64,000 nucleotides of DNA, taken from the NCBI GenBank assembly GCA_021298835.1, contig JAJTHG010000001.1, positions 1-64,000 of the forward strand, given 5' to 3'. This DNA comes from Gemmatimonadota bacterium. GTDB lineage: Bacteria > Gemmatimonadota > Gemmatimonadetes > Gemmatimonadales > Gemmatimonadaceae. The position numbers were made by a program, and so were the translations under genes. Shown piece by piece: positions 36,105 through 45,977 of this stretch (positions are counted from its first letter, which is position 1; each line of letters starts with the position of its first letter). The notes below the pieces were generated by a model. That model saw only the letters and a list, made by a program, of their open reading frames with translations, did not search any database and was not told where the DNA came from.

Positions 36105-37826
36105 TTAGTCGAGGACCTCGCGCCGCGCCGCGAGGGCGTCCCGTTCGAGGCGGCGGAGATCGGCGAGGTCGCTCTCCTTGGCCTCGCGCACGACCCGCGC
36201 GAGGTGCACCGCGTCGTGCAGGCGCGGGATGTGCACCCAGTGGGCCCCCGCGTCGTACAGCGTCTGCGCCCCCGAGATCGTCTCCGACGTCATGACGAAG
36301 CGCGCCTCGGGGGCCATGGCCTTGAGCGCCTCGAGCAGCCGCGCGTTGGTGGTGCCGCGCAGGATGCGGTCGGGGATCGTGCTCACGACCACCTCGGCCG
36401 CCCCCACGTGGGCGTGGCGCAGCACGTCCGGATGCGCGATGTCGCCGTAGGTGCACGAGAGGCCGGCGGCCGTGAGGGCGGCGTGCACCTCGGGGTTGAA
36501 GTCCACGATCTTCAGGCGCGGCGACACCGACGGGTCGAGGGCGCGCAGCTCGTGGAGGAGACTGCTGGTGTCGCGGATGAAGCCGAGCAGCACGTAGTCC
36601 TTGCCCATCGCCCGCAGCTGCTGCGTCGCGCGCCACTGCTCGCGGTCGCGCCAGCCGAGCCGCAGCAGCCAGTCGCCCATCCGCTCGTGGATCGCGTGGT
36701 TGTGCTGGATGCCGTAGGTGGACGCGAGCGCGGTGAGCACGAACGTCAGCACGATCACCGCGAAGGCGTCGGGCGAGAGGTGCCCGAGCCCGCGGCCGAT
36801 GGACGCGATGACGAGCGAGAACTCGGAGACCTGCGCGAGGTTGATCGCCGGCAGGAGGCTCGCCCGCAGCCCGTTGCCCGCCCACCACGCCACCGGTGCC
36901 ACCGTCAGCAGGCGCGACGCCGCCACGAACGCGGTACCGGCGACGGCGAGGCCCAGCGTCGCCGGCGTCGGCAGGGCGATGCGCGTGCCGAGCGTGACGA
37001 AGAACAGGGTGATGAAGAAGTCGCGGAGGCCGATGACCTTGGCCGCCACGTCCATGTTGTACGGGAACGTGGACAGCGCGACGCCGGCGATGAGCGCCCC
37101 CATCTCCAGCGACAGCCCCAGCGCCCCGGCACCGAGTACAACCGCGAAGCACCAGCCGAGCGCCCCGAGCACGAGGAACTCGGGCTGCCGCGCGAAGGCA
37201 TGGAAGATCCGGGGCAGCACGAACCGGCTCGCCAGCAGACTGGCCGCGACGAGCCCGGCGATCTTCGCGAGGGTGAGCAGGATGCCGAGCAGCTTCGGCG
37301 ACGCGAGGTCGGGCTGCAGGCCGAGGAACAGGATCGCCCAGAGGTCCTGGAACACCAGCACGCCGAGCGTGATCCGGCCCGGCAGGCCGTCGAGCTCGAA
37401 CTTCTCGTAGAGGAGCTTGACGACGATCGTCGTGCTCGAAAGCGCGAAGGCGATCGAGAGGTACAGGGCGTCGTACGGGCCGCGCGTCGCGAGCGCCTGC
37501 GCCAGCGCCCAGCAGACGGGGAGCCCGAGGAGCACGCCGAGCGGAAACTGCAGCCCGCCCGTCGCCAGCAGGGTGCGCCCCGATTCGCGCAGCTTCTTGA
37601 GGTCGATCTCCAGCCCGATCATGAACAGCATCAGGATCAGGCCAAGCTCGGCCACCGGCTCGATCGTGTCGCCGTGGACGAGGCCGACGCCGGCGGTGTC
37701 GCCGACGACCATCCCGCCCAGCAGCAGCGCGATCAGGATCGGCTGGCGCAGGCGCTGCGCCCCGAACGCCGCGACGGTGGCGGCAACGAGCGCGATCGCG
37801 ATCTGGGTGAGGAGGGCCGGGTGCAT
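36105..37826 (-). CDS. Kef-type monovalent cation:proton antiporter (CPA2) with TrkA-N domain
   Basis: 573 residues from ATG 37826; a TTG 18 bases upstream is an alternative. About 12 transmembrane helices up to residue ~380 include GLMLFMIGLEID-type LILMLFMIGLEIDL, FALSSTTIVVKLL and FQDLWAI, the ion-path motifs of CPA2 antiporters. The C-terminal ~180 residues form a Rossmann RCK/TrkA-N domain (DYVLLGFIRDTSSLLHEL, IVDFNPEVHAAL, GLSCTYGDIAHPDVL), which gates transport in response to nucleotides. Function: potassium or sodium efflux in exchange for protons at the inner membrane. No KefF-like ancillary gene nearby. Confidence 0.92.
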   Translation of the reverse strand: MHPALLTQIAIALVAATVAAFGAQRLRQPILIALLLGGMVVGDTAGVGLVHGDTIEPVAELGLILMLFMIGLEIDLKKLRESGRTLLATGGLQFPLGVLLGLPVCWALAQALATRGPYDALYLSIAFALSSTTIVVKLLYEKFELDGLPGRITLGVLVFQDLWAILFLGLQPDLASPKLLGILLTLAKIAGLVAASLLASRFVLPRIFHAFARQPEFLVLGALGWCFAVVLGAGALGLSLEMGALIAGVALSTFPYNMDVAAKVIGLRDFFITLFFVTLGTRIALPTPATLGLAVAGTAFVAASRLLTVAPVAWWAGNGLRASLLPAINLAQVSEFSLVIASIGRGLGHLSPDAFAVIVLTFVLTALASTYGIQHNHAIHERMGDWLLRLGWRDREQWRATQQLRAMGKDYVLLGFIRDTSSLLHELRALDPSVSPRLKIVDFNPEVHAALTAAGLSCTYGDIAHPDVLRHAHVGAAEVVVSTIPDRILRGTTNARLLEALKAMAPEARFVMTSETISGAQTLYDAGAHWVHIPRLHDAVHLARVVREAKESDLADLRRLERDALAARREVLD

Positions 37827-37973
37827 GGCGGAGGGGGCGGTCAAAGGTAACGGTCCACCTGCGCCGGACGGCTTCGCGTCGGCGCGACATCACCGCGGGC
37901 GCCGGCGCCTCGGGCGGCGGCGGCGCGCCCGCGTCCCCGGCGATATCGTTGGGGGTCCTCCATCCCCTTCCCC

Positions 37974-40900
37974 ATGCTCCGCTCCGTCCGTCGCCTCGCG
38001 TGGCTCGCCCTGGGCCTTCCCCTCGGCCTCGACGCCCAGCGCGCGCGCCCCGCCGCCGCCATCACCACCGCCGCCGCCCCGGATCCCGCCGTCTGGGCCG
38101 GCCTCAAGTTCCGGCAGGTCGGCCCGTGGCGCGGCGGCCGCTCGACGGCCGTCGCCGGACACGCCGCGCACCCGTACCTCTTCTACTTCGGCGGCACCGG
38201 CGGCGGCGTCTTCAAGACCGAAGACGCCGGCATGTCGTGGACGAACGTCTCCGACGGCTTCTTCGGCGGCTCGATCGGCGGGATCGACGTGGCCGACAGC
38301 GACCCCAACGTGATCGTCGTCGGCACGGGCTCGGCGGACATCCGCGGCAACACCTCGCCCGGACGCGGCGTGTACAAGAGCACCGACGCCGGCCGCACCT
38401 GGACGTTCATCGGCCTCAAGGAGACGCAGCAGGTCGCGCGCGTGGTGATCCACCCCACCAACCCCGACGTCTTCTTCGTCGCGGCGCTCGGCCATCCCTT
38501 CGGCCGGAACCGGGAACGCGGGATCTTCCGCACGAAGGACGGCGGCGCCACCTGGCAGCACGTGCTGGCCCTCAACGACTCCACCGGCGCGAGCGACCTC
38601 GCGATGGACCCGACCAACCCGCGCATCCTCTACGCCGGCATGTGGCGCGGCGAGCGGAAGCCGTGGTCGCTGATCTCGGGCGGCCTCGAGGGAGGCGTTT
38701 ACAAGAGCACCGACGGCGGCGACACGTGGAAGAAACTCGCCGGCGGGCTCCCGACCGGTCTCGTCGGCAAGGTGGGCGTCACGGTGAGCGGTGCGAACCC
38801 GAACCGCGTCTGGGCGATCGTCGAGGCCGAGCCCGCGGGCGGACTCTACCGCAGCGACGACGCCGGGGCGACGTGGACGCGCGTGAACGCCTCGAACGCG
38901 ATCCGGCAGCGCGCGTGGTACTACACGCACGTGATCGCCGACCCGCAGAACGAGCATCAGGTGTACGTGCTCAACACGAGCATCTACCGCTCGGTGGACG
39001 GCGGCCGCACCCTGACGAACATCCCCGTGCCGCACGGCGACACGCACGACCTGTGGATCAACCCCGTCAACCCGAAGCTGATGATCATCGGCGACGACGG
39101 CGGCGCGCAGGTCACGCTCAACGGCGGCAAGTCGTGGAGCACCTACAACAACCAGCCGACGGCCGAGTTCTACGACGTCACGGTGGACAACGGCTTTCCG
39201 TACCGCATCTACACCGCACAGCAGGACAACACGAGCATCTCGATCCCGGCGTGGAGCTCGACGAACACCCTGCACCCGATGCAGGAGTGGCGCTATGCCT
39301 CGGGCTGCGAGACGGGCCCGGTGGCGCTGCATCCCGACCACCCCGACGTCATCTGGGGCGGCTGCTACGGCGGGGCGATCAACCGCTGGGACGTCGCGTC
39401 GGACCTCCGGCAGAACGTGATCGCCTACCCGCAGCTGCAGCTCGGGCAGGCGGCGAAGGACCTCAAGTACCGCTTCCAGTGGGTTGCACCGATCCTCGTC
39501 TCGCGGCACGACCGCAACGTCGTCTACCACGGCGCACAGGTGGTCCTCCGCACGATGGACGGCGGCCGGACGTGGCGCGAGATCTCCCCCGACCTGACGA
39601 CCAACGACAAGACCACGCAGGACTTCGCCGGCGGACCGATCAACCACGACATCACCGGCGTCGAGATCTTCAACACGGTCTTCGCGCTCGCCGAGTCGCC
39701 GACGGACCCGAAGGAACTGTGGGCCGGCTCGGACGACGGCAAGCTGCACGTCACCCGCGACGGCGGCACCACCTGGCAGGACGTCACCCCGCCCGGCCTC
39801 GGCAAGTACGCGACGGTCAACCGCATCGACCTGTCCGTCCACAAGCCGGGCCGCGCCTACGTGGCGGTGCATCGCTACCGCATGGACGACTTCGCCCCGT
39901 ACGCCTACCGCACCGACGACTGGGGCCGCACCTGGACGCGGCTCACCGACGGCACCAACGGCATCCCTGCCGACCACTTCGTGCGTGTCGTCCGCGAGGA
40001 CAAGACGCGCGAGGGGATCCTCTACGCGGGCACCGAGTTCGGGCTGTACGTGAGTCTCGACGCCGGCCGCCGCTGGCAGCCGCTGCAGAACAACCTGCCG
40101 ATCGTTCCGATCAGCGACCTCGTCGTGCACCGCAACGACCTCGTCGTCGGCACGCAGGGGCGATCCCTCTGGCTGCTCGACGACCTCACCCCCCTGCATC
40201 AGCTCGCGGCGGGAGCGCCGGAGCGGGCGCACCTCTTCGAGCCCCGCCCCAGCGAGCGCATCGGGGCCACCGCCCTCGGCGGCGCCGGCGGCAACGAGCC
40301 GGAGCCCGAGGCCCGGCCCGAAGGGGTGATCTTCACCTACTGGCTCGCCGACAGCGCCGACGCCGTGCGAGTGCGCATCACCGACGCGCAGGGCCGCGAG
40401 GTGCGGCAGTTCTCGAGCGACACGGCCGAGGCGCGCCGCGCGCAGACGCCGGCGCTCAAGCGCGCGAAGGGCTCGCACCGGTTCAACTGGGACATCACCT
40501 ACGTCGGCCCGGCGCTCGAGCCGGGAGTCGTCGTCTGGGGCTACACCGGCGGCATCAAGGCGCCGCCGGGCACGTACACCGCGACGTTCACGGCCGGCGG
40601 CATCACCCAGCGCCGCGAGGTACGGGTGCTCCCCGACCCCCGCACGAAGGCGGTGATCGCGCAGGCCGACCACGACGCCATGCTGTCGGCCGCCCTCGCG
40701 GTGCGCGACTCGCTCGACGTGCTGCAGCGGTCGCTCGGCACCCTGCGCTCGCTCAAGCAGCAGGCGACCCGCGCCGTCGAGCTCGCGGTCTCACTCGGCA
40801 CCGACGGGCAGCTCAAGGGGGCCGCCGACACGCTCAAGGCGACGATGGCCGGCGTGGAGGAGGCGTTCACGCAGGTCAAGTCGGAGAGCGGCCAGGACCC

Positions 40901-41171
40901 GATCCGGCACGCAGGACAGCTCGACAACCAGCTCGCGGAGCTCTACGGCAACCTCACGGGCGCGAACGGCTACATCTCGGGATCCGGCGAAGGCCGGCCG
41001 CGTCCCGGGGCGCTCGAGCGGTTGGGCGACCTGAACGCGCAATGGGGGCGCGAACGGGCCCGCTACGAGCGCATCCTCCGCGAGGACGTCCCGCGGTTCA
41101 ACGCGCGGGCGCAGAAGGCGGGCGTGGGGCCGCTGATCGTGCCGGCCACCAAGCCGAAGGTCGCGTCCTGA
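37974..41171 (+). CDS. Exported BNR/sortilin-type (VPS10-like) beta-propeller protein
   Basis: 1065 residues with signal peptide ending LGLDAQ. The first ~750 residues are Asp-box (BNR) propeller blades: repeated S-x-D-x-G-x-T-W elements such as KTEDAGMSWT, KSTDAGRTWT, RTKDGGATWQ, KSTDGGDTWK and RSDDAGATWT, giving the twin-propeller layout seen in sortilin-like and xyloglucanase-like proteins. The C-terminal 300 residues contain an Ig-like beta domain (GVIFTYWLADSADAVRVRI) and a helical tail. Often auto-annotated as glycosyl hydrolase, but no catalytic acid pair is evident. Likely periplasmic or surface, binding peptides or glycans. Ends at a strong hairpin. Confidence 0.87.
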   Translation: MLRSVRRLAWLALGLPLGLDAQRARPAAAITTAAAPDPAVWAGLKFRQVGPWRGGRSTAVAGHAAHPYLFYFGGTGGGVFKTEDAGMSWTNVSDGFFGGSIGGIDVADSDPNVIVVGTGSADIRGNTSPGRGVYKSTDAGRTWTFIGLKETQQVARVVIHPTNPDVFFVAALGHPFGRNRERGIFRTKDGGATWQHVLALNDSTGASDLAMDPTNPRILYAGMWRGERKPWSLISGGLEGGVYKSTDGGDTWKKLAGGLPTGLVGKVGVTVSGANPNRVWAIVEAEPAGGLYRSDDAGATWTRVNASNAIRQRAWYYTHVIADPQNEHQVYVLNTSIYRSVDGGRTLTNIPVPHGDTHDLWINPVNPKLMIIGDDGGAQVTLNGGKSWSTYNNQPTAEFYDVTVDNGFPYRIYTAQQDNTSISIPAWSSTNTLHPMQEWRYASGCETGPVALHPDHPDVIWGGCYGGAINRWDVASDLRQNVIAYPQLQLGQAAKDLKYRFQWVAPILVSRHDRNVVYHGAQVVLRTMDGGRTWREISPDLTTNDKTTQDFAGGPINHDITGVEIFNTVFALAESPTDPKELWAGSDDGKLHVTRDGGTTWQDVTPPGLGKYATVNRIDLSVHKPGRAYVAVHRYRMDDFAPYAYRTDDWGRTWTRLTDGTNGIPADHFVRVVREDKTREGILYAGTEFGLYVSLDAGRRWQPLQNNLPIVPISDLVVHRNDLVVGTQGRSLWLLDDLTPLHQLAAGAPERAHLFEPRPSERIGATALGGAGGNEPEPEARPEGVIFTYWLADSADAVRVRITDAQGREVRQFSSDTAEARRAQTPALKRAKGSHRFNWDITYVGPALEPGVVVWGYTGGIKAPPGTYTATFTAGGITQRREVRVLPDPRTKAVIAQADHDAMLSAALAVRDSLDVLQRSLGTLRSLKQQATRAVELAVSLGTDGQLKGAADTLKATMAGVEEAFTQVKSESGQDPIRHAGQLDNQLAELYGNLTGANGYISGSGEGRPRPGALERLGDLNAQWGRERARYERILREDVPRFNARAQKAGVGPLIVPATKPKVAS

Positions 41172-41174
41172 ACG

Positions 41175-41209
41175 GGGGGCCGGGGCGCGCCCGCGGCGCC
41201 CCGGCCCCC
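41175..41209. terminator. Strong bidirectional hairpin between convergent genes
   Basis: Perfect 14-bp GC stem (41175-41188 with 41196-41209) and a 7-base loop, placed 3 bases after the propeller gene stop and 10 bases before the VWA gene stop on the other strand. No T-run on either side. Confidence 0.65.
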
Positions 41210-41219
41210 GCCCTCCCCG

Positions 41220-42488
41220 CTACGCCTCCGCGTCCGGGTCGCGGCGCAGCATTGCGTCGTACCCCGCTTTGCCCCGGCGCTGGTTGTACGCGCGCTGCTT
41301 GAGGTATTTCCGGTCCGACCCGCTGATGTCGCCCTGCCCGTACTTGCGCGCCATCGCCTCGAGCTCGCGCACCTGCTGCGCGGCCTCCGGGTCGTGGGAG
41401 GCGAGCGGGGCCATCGCCGCGGCGGCCGACGACAGCAGGTTCGCCGCGCCGGTGGTATCGCCGTCGTCGCCGAGCTCCACAGCCTGCTGCCGCGCCCGCG
41501 CGGCCTCCGCCGCGAGGACCTCGCGCGTGATCACCGGCTCCACGCGCTCCTGCGCGTCGAACGAAGCGGTGATCGGCGTCATGGTCGCGCGGCGCTCGAT
41601 GCCGGTGGGCGTCACGACCGCCGCCGTGCATTCGGCCTCGCCGAGCACCGCGTCGGGTGCGACGTGCGCCGCCGGCACCACCCAGCGCGCCAGCACGCGC
41701 TTCGGCTCGCGGGCATAGAGGTCGCCAAGGTCGAGCCGCACGCCGTTGACGAGCGCCGTCGCCGGCCAGTCCTGCAGCACCTCGACGTGCGTCGCCGGCC
41801 CCCGGAGCCGGAGCGTGACCTGCACGTCCTGCGCGACGAGCGACAGAAGGCCGGCGAGCTCCTCGCCGAAGACCGCGGAGGCCTGGTCGGGCCGCTCGAT
41901 GTACCAGGCGTTGCCGCCACCCGCGTCGGCAATGCCGCGCAGCAGGTCTTCGTCGTAGTCCTCGCCGAACCCCACGGTGCTGGTGGTGATGCCGCGCGAC
42001 CGGGCACCCGCAGCGAGGGCGCGCAACTGCGCCGGCGCCGTGAGGCCGTGGTTCGCGTGGCCATCGGTCAGCAGGAGGATCCGCGTCGCGCGGCCCTCGC
42101 CGGTGAGCGGGTGCAGGAGCTGCTCGGCCCGCAGCCAGCCCCCGGAGAGGTTCGTCGAGCCACCGGCCTCGACCGCCTCGAGTCGGGCGAGCAGGTCGGG
42201 CTGCGCCGCGCCCACGTCGGGTTCGGCCAGCGTGGCGACGTCGTGGTCGAACGTCACCACACCGATCCGGTCGGCGGGGTGCATGCGCCGCGCGATCGTC
42301 GCGGCCGCGGCACGCGCGGCCGCGAGCCGGTCGCCTTCCATCGAGCCCGACCGGTCGAGGACCAGGCAGAGCGACAGCGGCACGCGGGCCACGTCGGCCG
42401 GCGGCTGGCCGGAGAAGGTGGCGAGCAGTCGCACGACCAGTCCGCCGGTGTGATGCCGCTGCCAGTCGAGCGCGAAGGTCTGTTCCAT
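41220..42488 (-). CDS. VWA-domain protein
   Basis: 422 residues from ATG 42488, with a GGAG ribosome site upstream. The open frame continues 2.4 kb further upstream, but only antisense to the SEC-C gene. A von Willebrand A domain occupies about residues 38-210 with an intact MIDAS: DRSGSM (Asp45, Ser47, Ser49), Thr in GGSTNLSGG and Asp in LLLTDGHAN. A beta-sandwich follows, then a helical C-terminus rich in Ala and charged residues. No signal peptide or membrane helix, so cytosolic. Similar stand-alone VWA proteins act as metal-dependent adaptors. Partner unknown; it is divergent from the SEC-C gene. Confidence 0.85.
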   Translation of the reverse strand: MEQTFALDWQRHHTGGLVVRLLATFSGQPPADVARVPLSLCLVLDRSGSMEGDRLAAARAAAATIARRMHPADRIGVVTFDHDVATLAEPDVGAAQPDLLARLEAVEAGGSTNLSGGWLRAEQLLHPLTGEGRATRILLLTDGHANHGLTAPAQLRALAAGARSRGITTSTVGFGEDYDEDLLRGIADAGGGNAWYIERPDQASAVFGEELAGLLSLVAQDVQVTLRLRGPATHVEVLQDWPATALVNGVRLDLGDLYAREPKRVLARWVVPAAHVAPDAVLGEAECTAAVVTPTGIERRATMTPITASFDAQERVEPVITREVLAAEAARARQQAVELGDDGDTTGAANLLSSAAAAMAPLASHDPEAAQQVRELEAMARKYGQGDISGSDRKYLKQRAYNQRRGKAGYDAMLRRDPDAEA

Positions 42489-42638
42489 GAGGGGCTCCGG
42501 GTGTGGATGCCGCCATGGTGCAATGGCCGTCTGACATTGCCGGGCGGGCAGGGTGTTGCCCGGGCGACGCCGACCATTGCGCGCCGCGCACGGTGTACCT
42601 TGAACGCGCGAAACCTTCGCCCCCCAGCACCCCGCCCC

Positions 42639-44612
42639 GTGGCGCTCGGCCGCAACGACCCATGCCACTGCGGCTCCGGCCGCAAATACAAGAAGTGCCA
42701 CGAGGCGCAGGACCTCGAGGCGGCCCGCGCTCCCCGCCTGCAGTTGATGCGGAACGCGCCGGAACCCACCCGGCGCGCCCTGCGCGGCACTCCGCCGCCG
42801 GACGCTCTGGCGGGACCCTGGGAGGTGGCGGTGGCACCGTTCCCGGGAAGCTTCGACGATGACCCCGCCGCGCGACCCGTCGTGGTGATGCTCGTGGCCG
42901 GCGGGTTCGTGCTGTCCGTCGAGATGGCGAACCGCCCGCCCGAGGAGCCGGAGGCGCTCGCCGCGCTCATGGCGCACGAGGTGCAACGGGCGATCGAGGC
43001 CACGGGCGTGGTGCCGCCGGAGGTGGACGTTCGGCAGCCCGCGCTGGCCCCGCCGCTCAGGAGCCAGTTGCGTACACCGCATCGCATCGCCGTGCGGGAG
43101 CGCGACACGCTGCCTGCGCTCGATCAGGCGCTGCAGGGGCTGATCGGGCATGTGGCGGGCGGCATCGTGCCCCTGACCCTGCTGCGCTCCCAGCCGGCGA
43201 CGTGGGCCGGTTGGGGGCTGCCGCCGGCGCTCGTGCACGAGCTGTTCTCGGCTGCCGCGACCTTCCATCGCGCCGCACCTTGGACGATTGCCGGCAACCA
43301 ACCGCCCATTCGCGTCTCGCGGGCGGGAGGGGCGGAATGGTCGGTCGTCGTGATGGGTGCCGCGGGCGAGGAATTCGGGCTTTCGTGCTACGCGTCGCGC
43401 GACGATCTCGATCGCCTGTACGACCCGGACGCCTCCGATCCGGCTCAGGCCTTCGTCGGGATGCGCGCGCCGATCGTGTCGCTCGTCTTCGAGGCACGGG
43501 CGGACGTGCCGCGCCGGATGCGCGACGAGATTGCGGCCGCCCGGTTGGAGGTGGCGGGGGCGCGCGCCTACCCGGTGCTCGTGGTGCTCAACACGCCGGG
43601 CGGCGGGATTTGCCTCGCCGACGCCGCGCTGCTCCGCGATGCCTTGCGCAGCGTGCCGCGCTTCGTGGCCATGCACGCCGCGGCCTTCGCCGAAGACGCC
43701 GCCCCCCATGACGACATAGGGTGGACCGATGCCGAGACGGGGCTCACCTGTCGCCTCGATGCCCACGAGGGAGCGGCGTCGCGGTTCGCGGCGTACGACG
43801 CGCTCGAGCCCTGCGGGCCGTCGGGGCCGGGCGCCACGCCCGGTGCCTCGGTGCCACCCGAGACCGACGACGATGCATCGTTCGCGCCGGGCCTCGTCAC
43901 GGACACCTTGCGCCGGTTCCGCGAATGGCTGCAACGCCCGGCATCGGGCAAGCCGGTCGGCGACGCGACGGCTGCCGCACACGAGCGGAACGCGCGCCTG
44001 CTGCTGGAACATTGCGTGCACGGGCACGCGCGACCGATCACGGCGATCACCGAGTACGACCTGCGCGCCTTCCTGTTCGACTGGTACCCCCGCAAGGTGC
44101 TGGCGTCCGAACGCGAGGCGCGCGCCATGCTGTCGTCGTTGCGTCGGTTCTTCGCGTTCCTGGAACACGCCGCGCGCGTCGAGTGTCCGTGGGCGCCGGC
44201 GATCCTCGGCGACACCGACGCGTTCCTCGAGCGGTGGCGCGGATGCCCGCGTGGCGTCTTCATGGATCCCGCCGTGCAGGCGTGGCAGCAGGAGCTGAGC
44301 GAAGACTTGTGGGCGCGTCTGCTGATCCCGGACGACGACGCCGCCAGCGAGCTGACGTTCGGCGCCATGATGGGACCCATGGAACACCGCCTGCACGGCG
44401 ACCTGCACCGCCAGTGGCTGCAGTGGCGCGACGTGATCATTCGGGGTGGCATCACGGCACCGACGGCCGTTCTCGCTGCACTGCGCCACCGCACGCACGA
44501 GTGGGCCACGACGCCGCAGCCGGCGCTGGACGGGCGCACCCCGGCGGCCGCAATCACGGCCGAGCAGCGGGCGATGGCGAAGCGGCTGCGTGACGCGCGT
44601 CCCGGGCGGTGA
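42639..44612 (+). CDS. Large SEC-C-motif protein with integrase-like helical C-terminal region
   Basis: 657 residues from GTG 42639, chosen because it places the zinc-binding SEC-C motif at the extreme N-terminus (Cys9, Cys11, Cys20, His21 in DPCHCGSGRKYKKCH). Residues ~50-300 are alpha/beta of unrecognised type; EFGLSCYASRDDLDRLYD and a YPVLVVLNTPGG strand may correspond to DUF7309/DUF6930-like modules (impression only). Residues ~415-520 (LRRFREWLQRP to LRRFFAFLEHAAR) read like the core-binding SAM-like helical domain of tyrosine recombinases, but no R-HxxR-Y catalytic domain follows. Soluble. SEC-C motifs otherwise bind SecB or nucleic-acid partners. Function not known. Confidence 0.75.
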   Translation: MALGRNDPCHCGSGRKYKKCHEAQDLEAARAPRLQLMRNAPEPTRRALRGTPPPDALAGPWEVAVAPFPGSFDDDPAARPVVVMLVAGGFVLSVEMANRPPEEPEALAALMAHEVQRAIEATGVVPPEVDVRQPALAPPLRSQLRTPHRIAVRERDTLPALDQALQGLIGHVAGGIVPLTLLRSQPATWAGWGLPPALVHELFSAAATFHRAAPWTIAGNQPPIRVSRAGGAEWSVVVMGAAGEEFGLSCYASRDDLDRLYDPDASDPAQAFVGMRAPIVSLVFEARADVPRRMRDEIAAARLEVAGARAYPVLVVLNTPGGGICLADAALLRDALRSVPRFVAMHAAAFAEDAAPHDDIGWTDAETGLTCRLDAHEGAASRFAAYDALEPCGPSGPGATPGASVPPETDDDASFAPGLVTDTLRRFREWLQRPASGKPVGDATAAAHERNARLLLEHCVHGHARPITAITEYDLRAFLFDWYPRKVLASEREARAMLSSLRRFFAFLEHAARVECPWAPAILGDTDAFLERWRGCPRGVFMDPAVQAWQQELSEDLWARLLIPDDDAASELTFGAMMGPMEHRLHGDLHRQWLQWRDVIIRGGITAPTAVLAALRHRTHEWATTPQPALDGRTPAAAITAEQRAMAKRLRDARPGR

Positions 44613-44872
44613 CGCGGATGATCGCATGACCGTCCGCGGCCGATGCCGATCCGCCCACGTGCTCGTGCTGCACACGTGATTCACGCTGCATGAGGTAGCA
44701 GAGCAGCGGGCCTGGCGCAGGACGCGCGCGCAGGTCGCCCCATCCTGCAGCGGCGGCAGCTCGGCACGCATCACGCGCGTCGCATCGGCGATCGCCGCAG
44801 GCAGCGAGTCCTTGTCCGAGCCCTGCCGGCGACCGGTCGGACCACGGCACGACCCACGAGCCCCGCCCGCCT
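44613..44872. other. 260-base gap without a convincing gene
   Basis: Longest gap in the window. The minus frame stays open and reads a helical-looking stretch (SLPAAIADATRVMRAELPP), but it has no clear start, lacks a ribosome site and continues as a shadow of the SEC-C gene. I see no tRNA, strong hairpin or repeat. Confidence 0.4.
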
Positions 44873-45790
44873 CTACGTTGACGACATGTACGACTTGTAC
44901 GTGATCTTCCACTGCCCGTCAATGCGCAGCATCGCGAGCTGCTCGTCCAGCGCCTGCTGCGGGCCGAAGCGCAGGCGCACCTGCACCGTCGCGCTGTTCC
45001 CGTGCTGGGCGACGCGGGTGATCGTCCGCTCGACCTTGTCTGCACCCGGTGCAGGAGTACCCCGGAAGAACCGGGAGTATTCGTCGAACGACCACGTGAC
45101 GAGTCGTTCCCCCTGCAGCCCCTCGATCCTCGCCGACGGCAGGAAGGCCCTGCGGATGAGCTCCGGGTTTCCGGTGGCGCTGGCCTCGAAGTACAGCCCG
45201 GCGACGGTCCGGAGGGCCGACTCGTCGGGGGCAGATGTCGTTGACGACGCTGCGCCGGAGTGCGCATGCCCGGGGGTGATGGTGACGAATGGCTCGCGCT
45301 CGAAGAAGTCACGACTCTCGACCACGCGACCGAGGTCGGACTGCCTTGCGCCGTCGATCAGCACGTCCCGGTGCGCCGCCCTGATCTCGCGCCACGCCTG
45401 CTCGATCCCGGCGAACCCCTGGACGTCGCGATACGTCACCACCACGATGGCATTCCACGGGCCGTCGTCCGTGCCGGTGTCGAGCCACTGGTAGCTGACG
45501 AACAGGCCGCGCTTGACGGCGAGCTCGTCCATCGCGAACCAGTTCGCCCGCACGTAGCGCTCGAGCTGGCGCAACTTCCCGGGAACGGACTTGAGGTAGG
45601 TCATGGTCACCACGCGCGCGTCGGGCGTCGCTGCCTGTCGCTCGGGGGGGGATGCCTGCGCGCCGGCGGGTGCCAGGGTCGGCCACGCGAGGACGAACAG
45701 CGAGACGGACAGTACGCGCCGGAGCCACCATCCACCGACGGCGGCGTTCGTGGTGCGCGGCAGGGGGGGCTTTCCGTGGGTCGGGATCAT
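44873..45790 (-). CDS. Exported protein with NTF2-like (lumazine-binding-type) C-terminal domain
   Basis: 305 residues from ATG 45790. N-terminal hydrophobic signal (VLSVSLFVLAWPTLAPAGAQ). Residues ~45-175 (MTYLKSVPGKLRQLERYVRANWFAMDE, IVVVTYRDVQGF) resemble a dimeric alpha-beta-barrel fold. Residues ~190-305 match the putative lumazine-binding/SnoaL-like group: LRTVAGLYFEASATGNPELIRRAFLP, GERLVTWSFDEYSRFF and the closing DGQWKITYKSYMS. Likely a small-molecule binding or isomerase-like module in the periplasm. Composition is slightly less GC-rich than its neighbours. Function not known. Confidence 0.75.
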   Translation of the reverse strand: MIPTHGKPPLPRTTNAAVGGWWLRRVLSVSLFVLAWPTLAPAGAQASPPERQAATPDARVVTMTYLKSVPGKLRQLERYVRANWFAMDELAVKRGLFVSYQWLDTGTDDGPWNAIVVVTYRDVQGFAGIEQAWREIRAAHRDVLIDGARQSDLGRVVESRDFFEREPFVTITPGHAHSGAASSTTSAPDESALRTVAGLYFEASATGNPELIRRAFLPSARIEGLQGERLVTWSFDEYSRFFRGTPAPGADKVERTITRVAQHGNSATVQVRLRFGPQQALDEQLAMLRIDGQWKITYKSYMSST

Positions 45791-45977
45791 GGTCTCTCTG
45801 GTAGTGATGGCTCGCGGAGAATAGGCACTTGCCGTGCCGCGTGCCACGTGACGAATCGCACGCGGGAGCGGAGCCGGTGTCGGTTCGAGTACTCGTCTCG
45901 GCAACGCCCGCTGCAGCTCCCGTGGTGACCGTCCCGGATCTGCGCGGCTCGATGAGCGGCGGCGCGACTCCCGCCTC

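Noticed and set aside
37974-41171. Glycosyl hydrolase annotation for the propeller protein
   Set aside because: Asp-box blades show the fold only; no catalytic acid pair can be pointed to.
43880-44200. Tyrosine recombinase or mobile element
   Set aside because: Only a helical segment resembles the core-binding domain; there is no catalytic domain, flanking repeat or other mobile-element gene.
44613-44872. Possible small minus-strand gene or gene remnant
   Set aside because: No start codon with ribosome site or -10 element, no recognisable domain, and the frame continues as a shadow on both sides.
41220-44912. 1230-codon minus-strand frame reaching through the SEC-C gene
   Set aside because: Only the last 422 codons are a VWA protein; the rest is antisense to the SEC-C gene and lacks domain features.
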